64,000 bases of DNA, taken from Paenibacillus athensensis. GTDB lineage: Bacteria > Bacillota > Bacilli > Paenibacillales > NBRC-103111. The DNA lies in the NCBI RefSeq assembly GCF_004514475.2, contig NZ_MYFO02000007.1, positions 206,358-270,357 of the forward strand. Direction: 5' to 3'. Position 1 is the stretch's first letter; the number at the start of each line of letters is the position of its first letter. The notes under the pieces are model-generated. The model worked only from the letters and a program-made list of their open reading frames with translations. It was not told the origin of the DNA and did not search any database. Below are positions 1 through 8,700 of the stretch, piece after piece. Position numbers and translations under genes: made by a program.

Positions 1-537
1 CTCCTTCTCAATCCGCACGAGCAGTCCGCTGCGCACCACCAGCAGCGTCCGCGAATTCAGCTCACAGGAATAGATTTCCTCCGGCGTTTTTTGCGCCTGA
101 TAGCTGATGCGGCTGATCTCTTGCTCCAGCTCGACGCGCCCCGTATAAGCCTCGTTCACAGGTTGCGCGTCCGGCACCGGCTCCGGACACAGACCAACGA
201 GCATCCCGGTCTTGTTATGGAGCGACCAGTCGCAATAAAATTCGCGCGGCTTGACGCCGGTCACGATTTCGATATAGCTTGCAATTTCCGGCAGCATCAT
301 TTGCATGAGCTTTTCGCGCATTTGATCGACAATCATTTCATGGTCCTGCTCCAGCAAAACTTTCTCGGAGGGAGTAAGAAAATTTCGCAAATAAATGGTG
401 ATAAACGTATGTCCGATGGACACAAATACCGATTCCGGCCCTTTGCCGAAATGATCGCGCAGCAGCTTGCCGGTATAGCTCGCAATTAGCTGTTGATATT
501 GAAAGACCTGTTGGTTCATCAGATTCGATTCTTCCAT
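1..537 (-). CDS. MpsC/DUF2294-family protein (C-terminus cut by window edge)
   Basis: The reading frame starts at ATG 535-537 and stays open for 179 codons to base 1, so the C-terminus is missing. An AGAGGAGA ribosome site lies just upstream. The N-terminus begins MEESNLMNQQVF and continues with a segment containing SIGHTFITIYLRNFLTPSEK and CDWSLHNKTGMLVG, which I recognise as the DUF2294 fold (also named MpsC in Pfam), a small soluble family common in Bacilli. Its role is not well settled; a link to Na+-dependent membrane potential has been proposed for the family. It lies 76 bases downstream of a sensor kinase on the same strand, so the two may be co-transcribed. Family assignment is from memory of the motif pattern. 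Confidence 0.65.
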   Translation of the reverse strand, partial: MEESNLMNQQVFQYQQLIASYTGKLLRDHFGKGPESVFVSIGHTFITIYLRNFLTPSEKVLLEQDHEMIVDQMREKLMQMMLPEIASYIEIVTGVKPREFYCDWSLHNKTGMLVGLCPEPVPDAQPVNEAYTGRVELEQEISRISYQAQKTPEEIYSCELNSRTLLVVRSGLLVRIEKE

Positions 538-613
538 GGCCGTCTCCTCTAAACTTGATAAGAGCGCTTAATATGACAATCAGTATGTGCCATGGAGAAT
601 CTTTATATCCCCC

Positions 614-1516
614 TTATGTGCGTTGTATGGGCAGCTTCACAGTGACGACGGTTCCGCCTTCCGGCGGGCTGGCGAATTCGATGGTTCCCTGGTGATCTTC
701 AATGATGCGTTTGCAAATAACCAGACCCAGCCCGTTTCCTCTTTCTTTCGTGGTCACAAACGGCTGCCCGATCCGCTCCAATAGCTCGGGCGGAATCCCC
801 AGACCGCTGTCGACGATTTCGATACAGGCCCAAGCGTCTGAAGCCGCCAGCGAGATTCTGATTCGACCTCCGTCCGGCATAGCCTCGATGGCGTTTTTGA
901 TTAAATTGATAAACACTTGTTTCAGCTTGCTTTCCTTGCCTAATACGACCAGACGTTCGGTCCCCTTCGCATAACGACCAGTGAGCTGAACGTTGTGGAG
1001 ATTCGACTGCGCATCCAGAAGCGTAATCGCATTTTGCAAAATCGGCTGCAGCCCGTGCAGCTCAAATAACGTCTCCTTCGGATGCGCAAGCTCCAGCAGC
1101 TCGCTTACAATTTCATTAATGCGGTCGACCTCGGACAACATGATCTCCGTATATTGGGGTTCTCTCTGCCTCATCAGCTGTAAAAAGCCCCGCAGGCTGG
1201 TCAGCGGATTGCGGATTTCATGCGCAATGCCCGCAGCCAATGTGCCGGCCATCGTCAACTTCTCCGACTGCTCCAGCTCCCGCCAGCTCTCGACCATTTT
1301 GTCCAGCTGCGCTTCTGCGCGGCTGAAGGCCGCAAAGACCCGGCCATAGCCATACCCGACGCCTCCGGCTGCCAGCAGAGTGAAACCCAGACTCCAGAGC
1401 CAGACCTGCATGCTAACGCCCAGAACCCATAACGCCATTTGATGGAGCGCCGCCGCCGCAACCGCGACAGCACATACCTTCCCAAGCGAAGGCAGCTTTC
1501 TTCTCTTATTATCCAT
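614..1516 (-). CDS. Membrane sensor histidine kinase, sporulation-kinase-like
   Basis: A 300-residue kinase. I chose ATG 1516 because AGGTGG lies 8 bases upstream; an earlier TTG at 1546 lacks a good ribosome site. Two hydrophobic helices near residues 15-55 (ALHQMALWVLG, WLWSLGFTLLAAGG) anchor it, with almost no extracellular loop. The H-box reads AAGIAHEIRNPLTSL, followed by an N-box (NLIKNAIEAMPDGG), a D/G1 box (VDSGLGIPPE) and a G2 box (GNGLGLVICK). This order is that of HisKA-HATPase kinases such as KinB/KinE that feed the sporulation phosphorelay. No response regulator gene is adjacent, which fits an orphan kinase. The substrate regulator is unknown. Confidence 0.85.
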   Translation of the reverse strand: MDNKRRKLPSLGKVCAVAVAAAALHQMALWVLGVSMQVWLWSLGFTLLAAGGVGYGYGRVFAAFSRAEAQLDKMVESWRELEQSEKLTMAGTLAAGIAHEIRNPLTSLRGFLQLMRQREPQYTEIMLSEVDRINEIVSELLELAHPKETLFELHGLQPILQNAITLLDAQSNLHNVQLTGRYAKGTERLVVLGKESKLKQVFINLIKNAIEAMPDGGRIRISLAASDAWACIEIVDSGLGIPPELLERIGQPFVTTKERGNGLGLVICKRIIEDHQGTIEFASPPEGGTVVTVKLPIQRT

Positions 1517-1795
1517 GTACAAATCCACCTGATTCGTTAATTTCAAGAAACGCCAAAGAGCCTAACTCTCCCACAAACAGAAAGTTAGGCCATGAAGTAA
1601 CTTTTATCGCGGTGCGCAATAAATTTACCCATTTACCCGACATATTCATATTAACTATCAAGCGGTTAATTCTTCTTCCAAAACCGGCAACGTTTCTGTG
1701 CCCTCGCCTCCTGTCCGATACAGGGGCAGGGATCGCTCCCAGTCGTATTGATTATATCACATCCCTGTATGCAAAAAAAAGTGCATCGCGCACAT
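1517..1795 (-). promoter_or_regulatory. Long leader and promoter of the sensor kinase
   Basis: On the minus strand an extended -10 (TGATATAAT, 1751-1759) predicts transcription starting near 1744, giving a leader of about 230 nt before ATG 1516. The leader holds a hairpin CCCTGCC-CCTGT/ACAGG-AGGC near 1700-1735 and a perfect 8-bp inverted repeat GCCTAACT/AGTTAGGC (1560-1567 with 1583-1590) about 45 bases before the start codon. I could not match it to a riboswitch class I know. The -35 is A/T-rich but poor. Confidence 0.35.
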
Positions 1796-1816
1796 TTCCC
1801 CGCAGGCCTGGTCTCA

Positions 1817-1828
1817 ACAGAGCTCTGT
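1817..1828. promoter_or_regulatory. Upstream operator-like palindrome (O1)
   Basis: ACAGAGCTCTGT is a perfect 12-bp palindrome that ends one base before the -35 box of the methylase promoter. A second, near-identical palindrome lies about 50 bp away on the other side of the -10 box, center to center roughly five helical turns. Such a pair is typical for a repressor that bridges or occludes a promoter. Confidence 0.5.
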
Positions 1829-1829
1829 C

Positions 1830-1859
1830 TTTACAAAATGGAAGCTCGCCACCTATAAT
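1830..1859 (+). promoter_or_regulatory. Sigma-A promoter of the RM-like gene
   Basis: TTTACA (1830-1835) and TATAAT (1854-1859) are separated by 18 bases. This is the best -35/-10 pair in the intergenic region and points at the gene starting at 1904, which has GAGGAGG a few bases upstream of its ATG. Confidence 0.7.
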
Positions 1860-1864
1860 CTTAC

Positions 1865-1880
1865 AAACAGAACTCTGTTT
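1865..1880. promoter_or_regulatory. Downstream operator-like palindrome (O2)
   Basis: AAACAGAACTCTGTTT is a dyad with only the two central bases unpaired. It would cover the transcription start predicted from the -10 at 1854-1859. It shares the ACAGA-CTCTGT core with the element at 1817-1828. Confidence 0.5.
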
Positions 1881-1903
1881 TTGACAAGCTGAGGAGGTCA
1901 AGC

Positions 1904-4900
1904 ATGGAACCCAATCTGATGCCCGTCCAGAGCTGGCTGCTCGCGATGGGCTTCCGTCCTGCAGAGGGCAATGCCGCGCTTTGGCACAAGGACTACGACA
2001 TCCGCGGCTCCTACCGGATCGCAGCGGAGCTAACGGCCGATGGAACGTCGATGGGCCGCATCGATTACGGCCCCGATATCCGGTCCGGACGCAGCACAGC
2101 CGGCATAGAGGGACGTAAGGAGCATCTCGTCCAGCTGGAATGCGTAAACCGGCTGCTGGAGACCGGCTACGCTCCGCGGCACATTGAGCTGGCCCCTTAC
2201 GGACGGAAAAACGCCGACCTCGACATTTGCGTCCGCGACGCCAGCGGCGCGGGCTTTTTGCTGATCGACTGCAGGAGCTGGGGCAAGCCCTATAACCACG
2301 CGCTGCAGGCGCTCGTGCAAAATGATTATAAAAAAGATCAGTTGTTCCATTACTACTTATTGGATACGAACGTGCAGTACGTCGTCGTGTATACGTCCGC
2401 GCCGGACGGCGATGGCGGCTTGAAATACAATACGGGCATTGTCGCTATGGCCCCGCTCCGCGGGTGCGACGACCCCGGCGAGATGTATGAGCGCTGGGAC
2501 AAGCTTTTTCAGTCCAAGGGCTTGTTCGGCGAAGACGCCGAGCCTTACCGGGTGCGGTTTACGGGCATTAAACAAGCGGAGCTGAAGCCGCTGGAGCGTG
2601 CCGATGTCGAGGAATCGGACGGGACGTTGTTCAACACGTTTGCGGAGATTTTGCGCCGTCACGTGGTCTCGGACAAAAACAATGCGTACAATGTCATTTT
2701 CAATCTGATTTTGTGCAAAATTGTCGACGAAGACCACGTACGCCGACCGGACGAAGAGATGGCTTTTCAATGGAAAGCGGACGAAACAGATGAAGACGTG
2801 CTGGAGCGGCTGAGCAGGCTCTACCGGACCGGCGTTACGGCCTATCTGGGGATTACGCTGGCAGATTTTGCCGACAGCCTGCTTGACGACGAGTTGCAGC
2901 GGGTCGGCGGTGCGTCTTCCGACGCCGCTGCGGGCATCAAAGCCTTGTTTCGCCGCTTCAAGCTGTATAAAAGCCATGAATTCGCCTTCAAGGAAATTCT
3001 CGACGAGCGAACGTTCCGCGACAATGCGCGCATCGTCAAAGCGGTCGTGAAGCTGCTGGAACGCTTTCGCTTCAAGGAACCGTCTAAGCTGCCGCTGCTG
3101 GGCGATTTTTTCGAACGGCTGCTCAATATCGGGGTTAAGCAGGAGGCCGGACAATTCTTCACGCCGATTCCGATCGCCGCTTATAATTGTATGGCGATTC
3201 CGTTCGAAGCCATTGTCGCGCGCAAGATCGCAGCGGGCGAAAGCTCGTTTCTGCCCTACACGATCGATTACGCCTGCGGTAGCGGCCATTTTCTGACCGA
3301 AGCGCTGGAACGCATCGGCCGGCTTGTCGAGGCGTGCCGTCCGGAGGAGCTCCAGACGCAGGCGCAACGGGACCGGCTCGCGAAGTGGCGGTCGGCCGAC
3401 GGCTGGGCGCGGGAGTTTGTGTATGGGATCGAAAAGGATTTTCGCCTCGTCAAAACGTCCAAGGTCGCCTGCTTCCTGCATGGCGACGGCGGAGCGAACG
3501 TGCTGTACGCGGACGGGCTTGCCGGCTTCGATTCGCCAACGTTCCATGGACGACTGCGGACGAACGAACCGACGGCTGACCATCCGCGCTTTGACGTGCT
3601 GATTGCCAACCCGCCCTACTCAGTGGAAAACTTCAAATATACGATGAAGGACGGGGCGCGCTGCTTCGAGCTGTTCGCGCATGTGACCGACAAGAGCGAC
3701 AACATCGAATGCCTGTTCATCGAGCGGGCCAAGCAGCTGCTCGTTCCCGGCGGCTTTGCAGCGATCATTTTGCCCAGCTCCCTGCTGCTCAATCAGGGCA
3801 TTCATCAGAAGGCTCGCGAGCTGCTGCTGAAATATTTCCGCATCGTCGGCATCGTCGAATTCGGCAATCAGACCTTCGCTGCCACGGGACAGCGGACCGT
3901 CAACCTGCATCTGGAACGCCGCGCTGACCACGAATGGCGGCAAGCCGCCGAAGCCGCACGCGCCCTGCTCGACACCTTGGCGGGAACGGACGAGGCGCAC
4001 GCGCAGCTCTCCAGCTTGGACGGGCTGCAAGACATCTATGCCGCTTATTGCGCAGCCGCGCATCCCGACCGCACGCCGGACGCCTGCTTGACGGCCTTGA
4101 CTGACGAGGCGTCCCGCGAGCGTGAAGCCGTGCGGCTGATGTATTTTATGCTGGCCTGGGATCAGCCGGTCGTTATTGCCCATTCCAGAGAAGGGGACGA
4201 GGAGAAGCTGTTTCTCGGCTACGAGCATTCCGACCGCAAAAAGTATGAGGGCATTCATCCTTACCCTCATACCGCGGACAAAAAAATTGTCTCTGTGCTG
4301 CACGACGAGCTCCAGGTCGACCATCCGGACAAAATCAGCACGTACATGTACGCCAACTTCCTTCGGCGTCCGCTGCCACCCGTCAGCGAACGGCTGGCCA
4401 AGCATCTGCATGTGCGTCCGCTCCATGAGATGCTCGATCTGGCTTCCGAGGACTTCAAGGCGCGCGTATTCATCGACTCGCTGGACAACATGTATACCCG
4501 GGTGACCGCATACGAGCTCGTAACGCTGGCGGACAGCTCGGTGGCCGAAGTGCTCGATCATCTGCGCAAGCCGGTGAAAAAATCCAACCGCACGAGCGGC
4601 GCGTATCCGTATTACGGCGCTTCCGGCAAAGCCGGACTCATCGACGCCTACCTGTTCGACGAGGATCTCGTGCTGATCGGCGAGGACGGAGCCAAATGGG
4701 GCGAATACGAGCATACGGCGTATGCGATTTCCGGCAAATCGTGGGTGAACAACCATGCCCATGTTATCCGCGTCAATAAGGAGCGGCTGCTGGAGGCATA
4801 TCTGGTCGCCGTGTTCAACCGGCTGGACTTCAGTTATCTGAAGCGGCGCCCCAACGGCGGGAAGCTGCTGAAAAGCGAGCTGACGGCGATCAAGTTTCCG

Positions 4901-5026
4901 CTGCCGCCGCTGGAGCTTCAGCGCGCCATCGCAGCCGGGATGGACCGCGCTCCGGCAGGCCCGATGCGCTACGAGGCGCTGGACCGCCTGCTTGGCTTGA
5001 CCGGGACGGAAACGATCCGCGGCTGA
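1904..5026 (+). CDS. Single-chain RM-like protein: nuclease-like domain, N6-adenine methylase, one specificity domain
   Basis: The 1040-residue protein has three parts. Residues ~1-200 resemble the N-terminal nuclease domain of type I R subunits, with D(~107) in ADLDICV followed by I-D-C-R near residue 122; the usual E-x-K is therefore D-C-R, so cleavage activity is doubtful. Residues ~380-690 are an N6_Mtase domain with GQFFTPIPIA (~415), SAM motif DYACGSGHF (~453) and catalytic motif NPPYS (~568). Residues ~870-1020 look like one half of an HsdS target-recognition domain (YPYYGASGKAGLID, NNHAHVIRV, LPPLELQ). This matches type IIG or fused type I systems in which one polypeptide methylates and may cut; a single recognition domain implies dimer action or an asymmetric site. 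It stands alone, with no separate HsdR or HsdS gene next to it. Confidence 0.8.
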   Translation: MEPNLMPVQSWLLAMGFRPAEGNAALWHKDYDIRGSYRIAAELTADGTSMGRIDYGPDIRSGRSTAGIEGRKEHLVQLECVNRLLETGYAPRHIELAPYGRKNADLDICVRDASGAGFLLIDCRSWGKPYNHALQALVQNDYKKDQLFHYYLLDTNVQYVVVYTSAPDGDGGLKYNTGIVAMAPLRGCDDPGEMYERWDKLFQSKGLFGEDAEPYRVRFTGIKQAELKPLERADVEESDGTLFNTFAEILRRHVVSDKNNAYNVIFNLILCKIVDEDHVRRPDEEMAFQWKADETDEDVLERLSRLYRTGVTAYLGITLADFADSLLDDELQRVGGASSDAAAGIKALFRRFKLYKSHEFAFKEILDERTFRDNARIVKAVVKLLERFRFKEPSKLPLLGDFFERLLNIGVKQEAGQFFTPIPIAAYNCMAIPFEAIVARKIAAGESSFLPYTIDYACGSGHFLTEALERIGRLVEACRPEELQTQAQRDRLAKWRSADGWAREFVYGIEKDFRLVKTSKVACFLHGDGGANVLYADGLAGFDSPTFHGRLRTNEPTADHPRFDVLIANPPYSVENFKYTMKDGARCFELFAHVTDKSDNIECLFIERAKQLLVPGGFAAIILPSSLLLNQGIHQKARELLLKYFRIVGIVEFGNQTFAATGQRTVNLHLERRADHEWRQAAEAARALLDTLAGTDEAHAQLSSLDGLQDIYAAYCAAAHPDRTPDACLTALTDEASREREAVRLMYFMLAWDQPVVIAHSREGDEEKLFLGYEHSDRKKYEGIHPYPHTADKKIVSVLHDELQVDHPDKISTYMYANFLRRPLPPVSERLAKHLHVRPLHEMLDLASEDFKARVFIDSLDNMYTRVTAYELVTLADSSVAEVLDHLRKPVKKSNRTSGAYPYYGASGKAGLIDAYLFDEDLVLIGEDGAKWGEYEHTAYAISGKSWVNNHAHVIRVNKERLLEAYLVAVFNRLDFSYLKRRPNGGKLLKSELTAIKFPLPPLELQRAIAAGMDRAPAGPMRYEALDRLLGLTGTETIRG

Positions 5027-5176
5027 GCCAGGATCGGGACTGCAGGACAGTGGCTGCGCTGCCGCGTACAGGGAGAGCGGGCCGGGAAGATAGCAAGCTA
5101 TAAGAAATCCGCAAGCTGCCGATATGCTACGATAGAACGGTGAAATCCCATATACGGCAGAGAGAGGATGTTTTTG

Positions 5177-5572
5177 ATGGCAAAGCTGATTCCCTTTTTA
5201 TTTTCCGAGGACGCTCGCGCGCAAGCAGCGTTTTATGCAGAAGCGATTCAAGGCACAGTTCAATCCGTTTCCACGTTTGGCCAGATGCCTGGTACCGACG
5301 AGACGCTGAAGGACAAGGTGATGCATCTGTGCCTGAGCTCCAGCGACATTACGATTTTTATGGCCGATGCGATGGATGACCTGACGCGCGGCAGAAACTT
5401 CAGCCTCAATCTCGAATTCCCCTCGGCCGCGGAAGGTCAGGCTGCGTTTGACCACTTGTCCACCGACGCCGTCGGCATCCGGCAGCCGCTTGCGCCCGCT
5501 CCCTGGGGCGGTCAATACGGCGAGCTGGAGGACAAGTTCGGGGTATCCTGGATGATCACCTGCCCGCAATAG
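5177..5572 (+). CDS. VOC-family (PhnB/glyoxalase-like) protein
   Basis: A 131-residue protein beginning MAKLIPFLFSEDARAQAAFYAEAI, the typical betaalpha start of a vicinal-oxygen-chelate domain of the PhnB/3-demethylubiquinone methyltransferase-like subgroup, and ending with FGVSWMITCP, the usual C-terminal strand. I prefer ATG 5177 because AGAGAGG lies 9 bases upstream; the ATG at 5168 is too close to it. The family includes metal-dependent enzymes and resistance proteins, but members of this subgroup are mostly uncharacterised, so no substrate is proposed. An extended -10-like TGCTACGAT lies near 5122-5130. Confidence 0.75.
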   Translation: MAKLIPFLFSEDARAQAAFYAEAIQGTVQSVSTFGQMPGTDETLKDKVMHLCLSSSDITIFMADAMDDLTRGRNFSLNLEFPSAAEGQAAFDHLSTDAVGIRQPLAPAPWGGQYGELEDKFGVSWMITCPQ

Positions 5573-5680
5573 GATCATATCCCTGCGGGCCGCAGCGGAG
5601 CGCCATCACGTACGGGCGGCCCGTTGCTGCGGCTGCGGCTTCTGCTGCCCGCATCCGTCTGTCAGCAAGCCCCGGCAACA

Positions 5681-5733
5681 CGAAAGCCTGCACAGCTGCC
5701 GCTCCATTGAGCAAGCCGCCGTGCAGGCTTCGT
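5681..5733 (-). terminator. Terminator after the GH18-GH16 gene
   Basis: AAGCCTGCAC (5684-5693) pairs with GTGCAGGCTT (5721-5730) around a GC-rich loop; on the minus strand it is followed by TTCGTGTT. It lies directly after the stop of the glycanase. Confidence 0.6.
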
Positions 5734-5738
5734 TTCCA

Positions 5739-8700
5739 TTACTGGGTAATATTCAGCCAGTTTAAGTTAAAACCGGCGCCGCTGGCGTATACGCGCAGCG
5801 TTTTTTGCCCGGCCGTCAAATAAACAGTCGTGCTGACCGTCTGCCAATTCTGCCAGCCTCCCGTATTCGGCACCGAAGTGGTGGCATATACCGTGGAACC
5901 CGAGCGCAGCTGGATTTGGCCTGTCGTCAACGTGCTGGCTACCCGGTATTGCACGTTGTAAGTACCCGACGCCGGTACATTAACCGGGTAGTCCATCCAA
6001 TCGCCAGCGTCGATCCAGCCTACGTCCTGGCCTCCGCCCGCATCGGTCGTATTTTCCATCTGGATACCGCTCATCGCGCTATAGCCTTCGGCTTCGATGC
6101 GGGCCGGCAAATTGACCGTGTTGCTGTGATCGTATACGCGAACGTAGTCGACCGTCATCGCTTGCGGGAATGCCGTGCTGCCGTCCGGATCGCCGTCGAA
6201 GTTGCCGCCTACGGCCACATTAAGCAGGAAGTGGAAGCGTTTGTCGAATGGCGCCGGGCTGGGTCCGCCGGAGCTGAACCATTCGCTGGAGCTTCGCGTT
6301 TGATACAGGTTGCCGTCCACGTACCAGCGGATTTGGCTAGGGTCCCACTCCACGCTGTATATGTGATATCCCGCGTCCGGCAAAGTATAGCTGCCGCCGA
6401 TGTATGTCCACGGCGTTCCGAAGTGAATCGTGCCCATCACCGTCAACGGTTGTGAGCCGCGTTGTTCCATAATGTCGATTTCACCGCTCGTCGGCCAGCT
6501 GCCGTAAGTCCAATCCGTCGGCAGCATCCAGATCGCCGGCCAGATCCCTTTACCTGTCGGCAGCTTGGCGCGCACCTCGAATTTCCCATAGGTCCAATCG
6601 CCTTTCGTTCTCGATACCAGACGCGCCGATGAATACGGCAGGCCGCCAATATTTTCCTTAATCGCCTTGATGACGAGATGACCGGAGCCGTCCAGATAGG
6701 CATTGTTCGTGCTGCTGGTGTAGTACTCCTTCTCGTTGTTGCCCCAGCCGCCGCCGCCGAGGTCATAGCCCCACTTGCCCGGATCGGGCGCAGTTCCGCT
6801 TGTGCCGCTGAACTCATCGTTCCATACCAGACGCCAGGTGTCCTGGGACGCGGCGGGAGGCGTCGCGCTGCCTGCTGCGTATTGCGCGATGATCCTCGTA
6901 AATTCCCAAGGCTGCTGCGGCACGCTGCTGCAGCCGTTTTGGGTGGAACCCGGATCGATAATCGGGCTGCATGGCAGGTCACGGTTGACCACCCAATACG
7001 TGAGCCGCTTCAATCCCTTGCTTTTGCCATAATCGGCTATGGCCTGAAAATCGGATACGTATACGTATTCCCCGACATCTGTGCGGCCGTTCATCAGCGA
7101 CAAGCCGGACATGTCGTAAATTTGTGCATCGCTCAAAGCCGGATAAAGCGTCTTCAACTGCTGGTGGAACGCTTCGGCGATGTTGATCGTCGTCTGGCCC
7201 ATGCCGGATGCGCCGCCGCCGAAATCAAACGGCATGATCGTCCACGACGTCGGCTTGAAGCCGATGTTGATGGCGGTCTGTACGACCGTTTTGCCGCTGT
7301 TCTCAAGACCCGACCAGCCTGCCGGCAGCGTAACCGAAACGTTCAGTGGTTTACCGGCGTTTGCAGCGTTTTGCTGCAAAATTTTGGCAGCTTGCAGCTC
7401 GCGGGTGAGCGCAGCGTTATTCGTGATTTCTTCAGTCTCGATATCAAAATCAACAGCCTTCAGGTTGTATTTGTCAATAACCTGCTGATAGGCATTGGCC
7501 GTCGACTGCGCGTCGCCGCATACCTGGCCGAGCTTTGTGCCCGCTGCACCGCCGAAGGAAACGACGACGTCGCCGCCCTTGGAGCGGATCAGGTTGATCG
7601 CCGCCTGATTCGTCGTATCGCTGTTGATCGCGCTCCAGCCGTTCCAGGCTGCAGAACAGGCATTACCGTTAGCCAGAATAAAGGCAATGGTAAACGCTTT
7701 GACGCTGGTCGCATCCATAACCGTACCCAGATTTACGCTGCTGTCCGGCATGACATACGGAGCTGCGTTCAGCGGATCGAACATACCTGGCGGCGTCGCC
7801 GTAGGCGCTGGTGTTGGTGTAGACGCCGTGGCAAAATTCAGCCAGTTGAGGTTAAAGCCCGTTGCAGACACGAACAACCGCAGCGTCTGACTGCCCGCAG
7901 GCAGGCTGACCGAAGTATTAACGGTCGTCCAGTTCTGCCAGCCGCCGGTATTCGGCACAGTCACTGTCGCCAGCACGCTTCCATTACTGCTGCGAAGCTG
8001 CAACTGACTCGTCGCCGTCGTACTGGCTACCCGAAACGCAACCGGGTACGTGCCAGCGCTCGCTACGTATACGTTATAGTCCAGCCAGTCGCCGGTATCG
8101 GTCCAGCCCACATTCAAGCCGCCGCCGGTATCCGATGTCGATTCGGTCTGAATACCGCTCATGGCCGTGTAGCTCTCTGCTTCGAGTTTACCGGGAATCA
8201 TAATCCCGCCGGGCGTTGACGTTGGTGTTGCTGTTGGAGTCGGGGTCGGAGTCGGCGTTGGTGTTGGCGAGACCGGCGGAGTCGGCGTCGCGTCGTTAAA
8301 CGTTACCTGCAAGCTGTCCAGATTGACATTGGCGGAATCCGTCGCATCGTATTGATACTTGACCGTATTGCTGCCTGCTTGTAAGGTCACCGTATCTGCA
8401 ACAGTCGCCCACGAATCCCAATTGGCAAGATTGGCAAGCGTCGTTTGCTTGATCTTCACGCCATTGACATATAGGCTGAGCGTCCTCGCGCCGCCCATCG
8501 AGTTGGCATAACGCAGCACAAGGCTGTAAGGCGCCGTTACCGAGGTGTTGACCGTAAACGTCGTAGCCGCGCCCTGCGTCCAGTATCCGTCTACAAATCC
8601 GCTGCCCGTATATCCGGTGTGGTCCGTGTTCACCTTCGCTCCGCCCGATAAGGCGGCCGATTCAGCCTGATACGTACCGCCGGATGGCGTTGACGTCGGG

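Noticed and set aside
2357..3583. Long antisense open frame (408 codons) inside the RM-like gene
   Set aside because: It is a shadow of the GC-rich plus-strand gene, has no ribosome site and its protein shows no recognisable fold.
6678..8219. Plus-strand open frame of 513 codons within the GH18-GH16 gene
   Set aside because: It mirrors the codon pattern of the real minus-strand gene, is rich in Arg and Ala, and lacks start signals.
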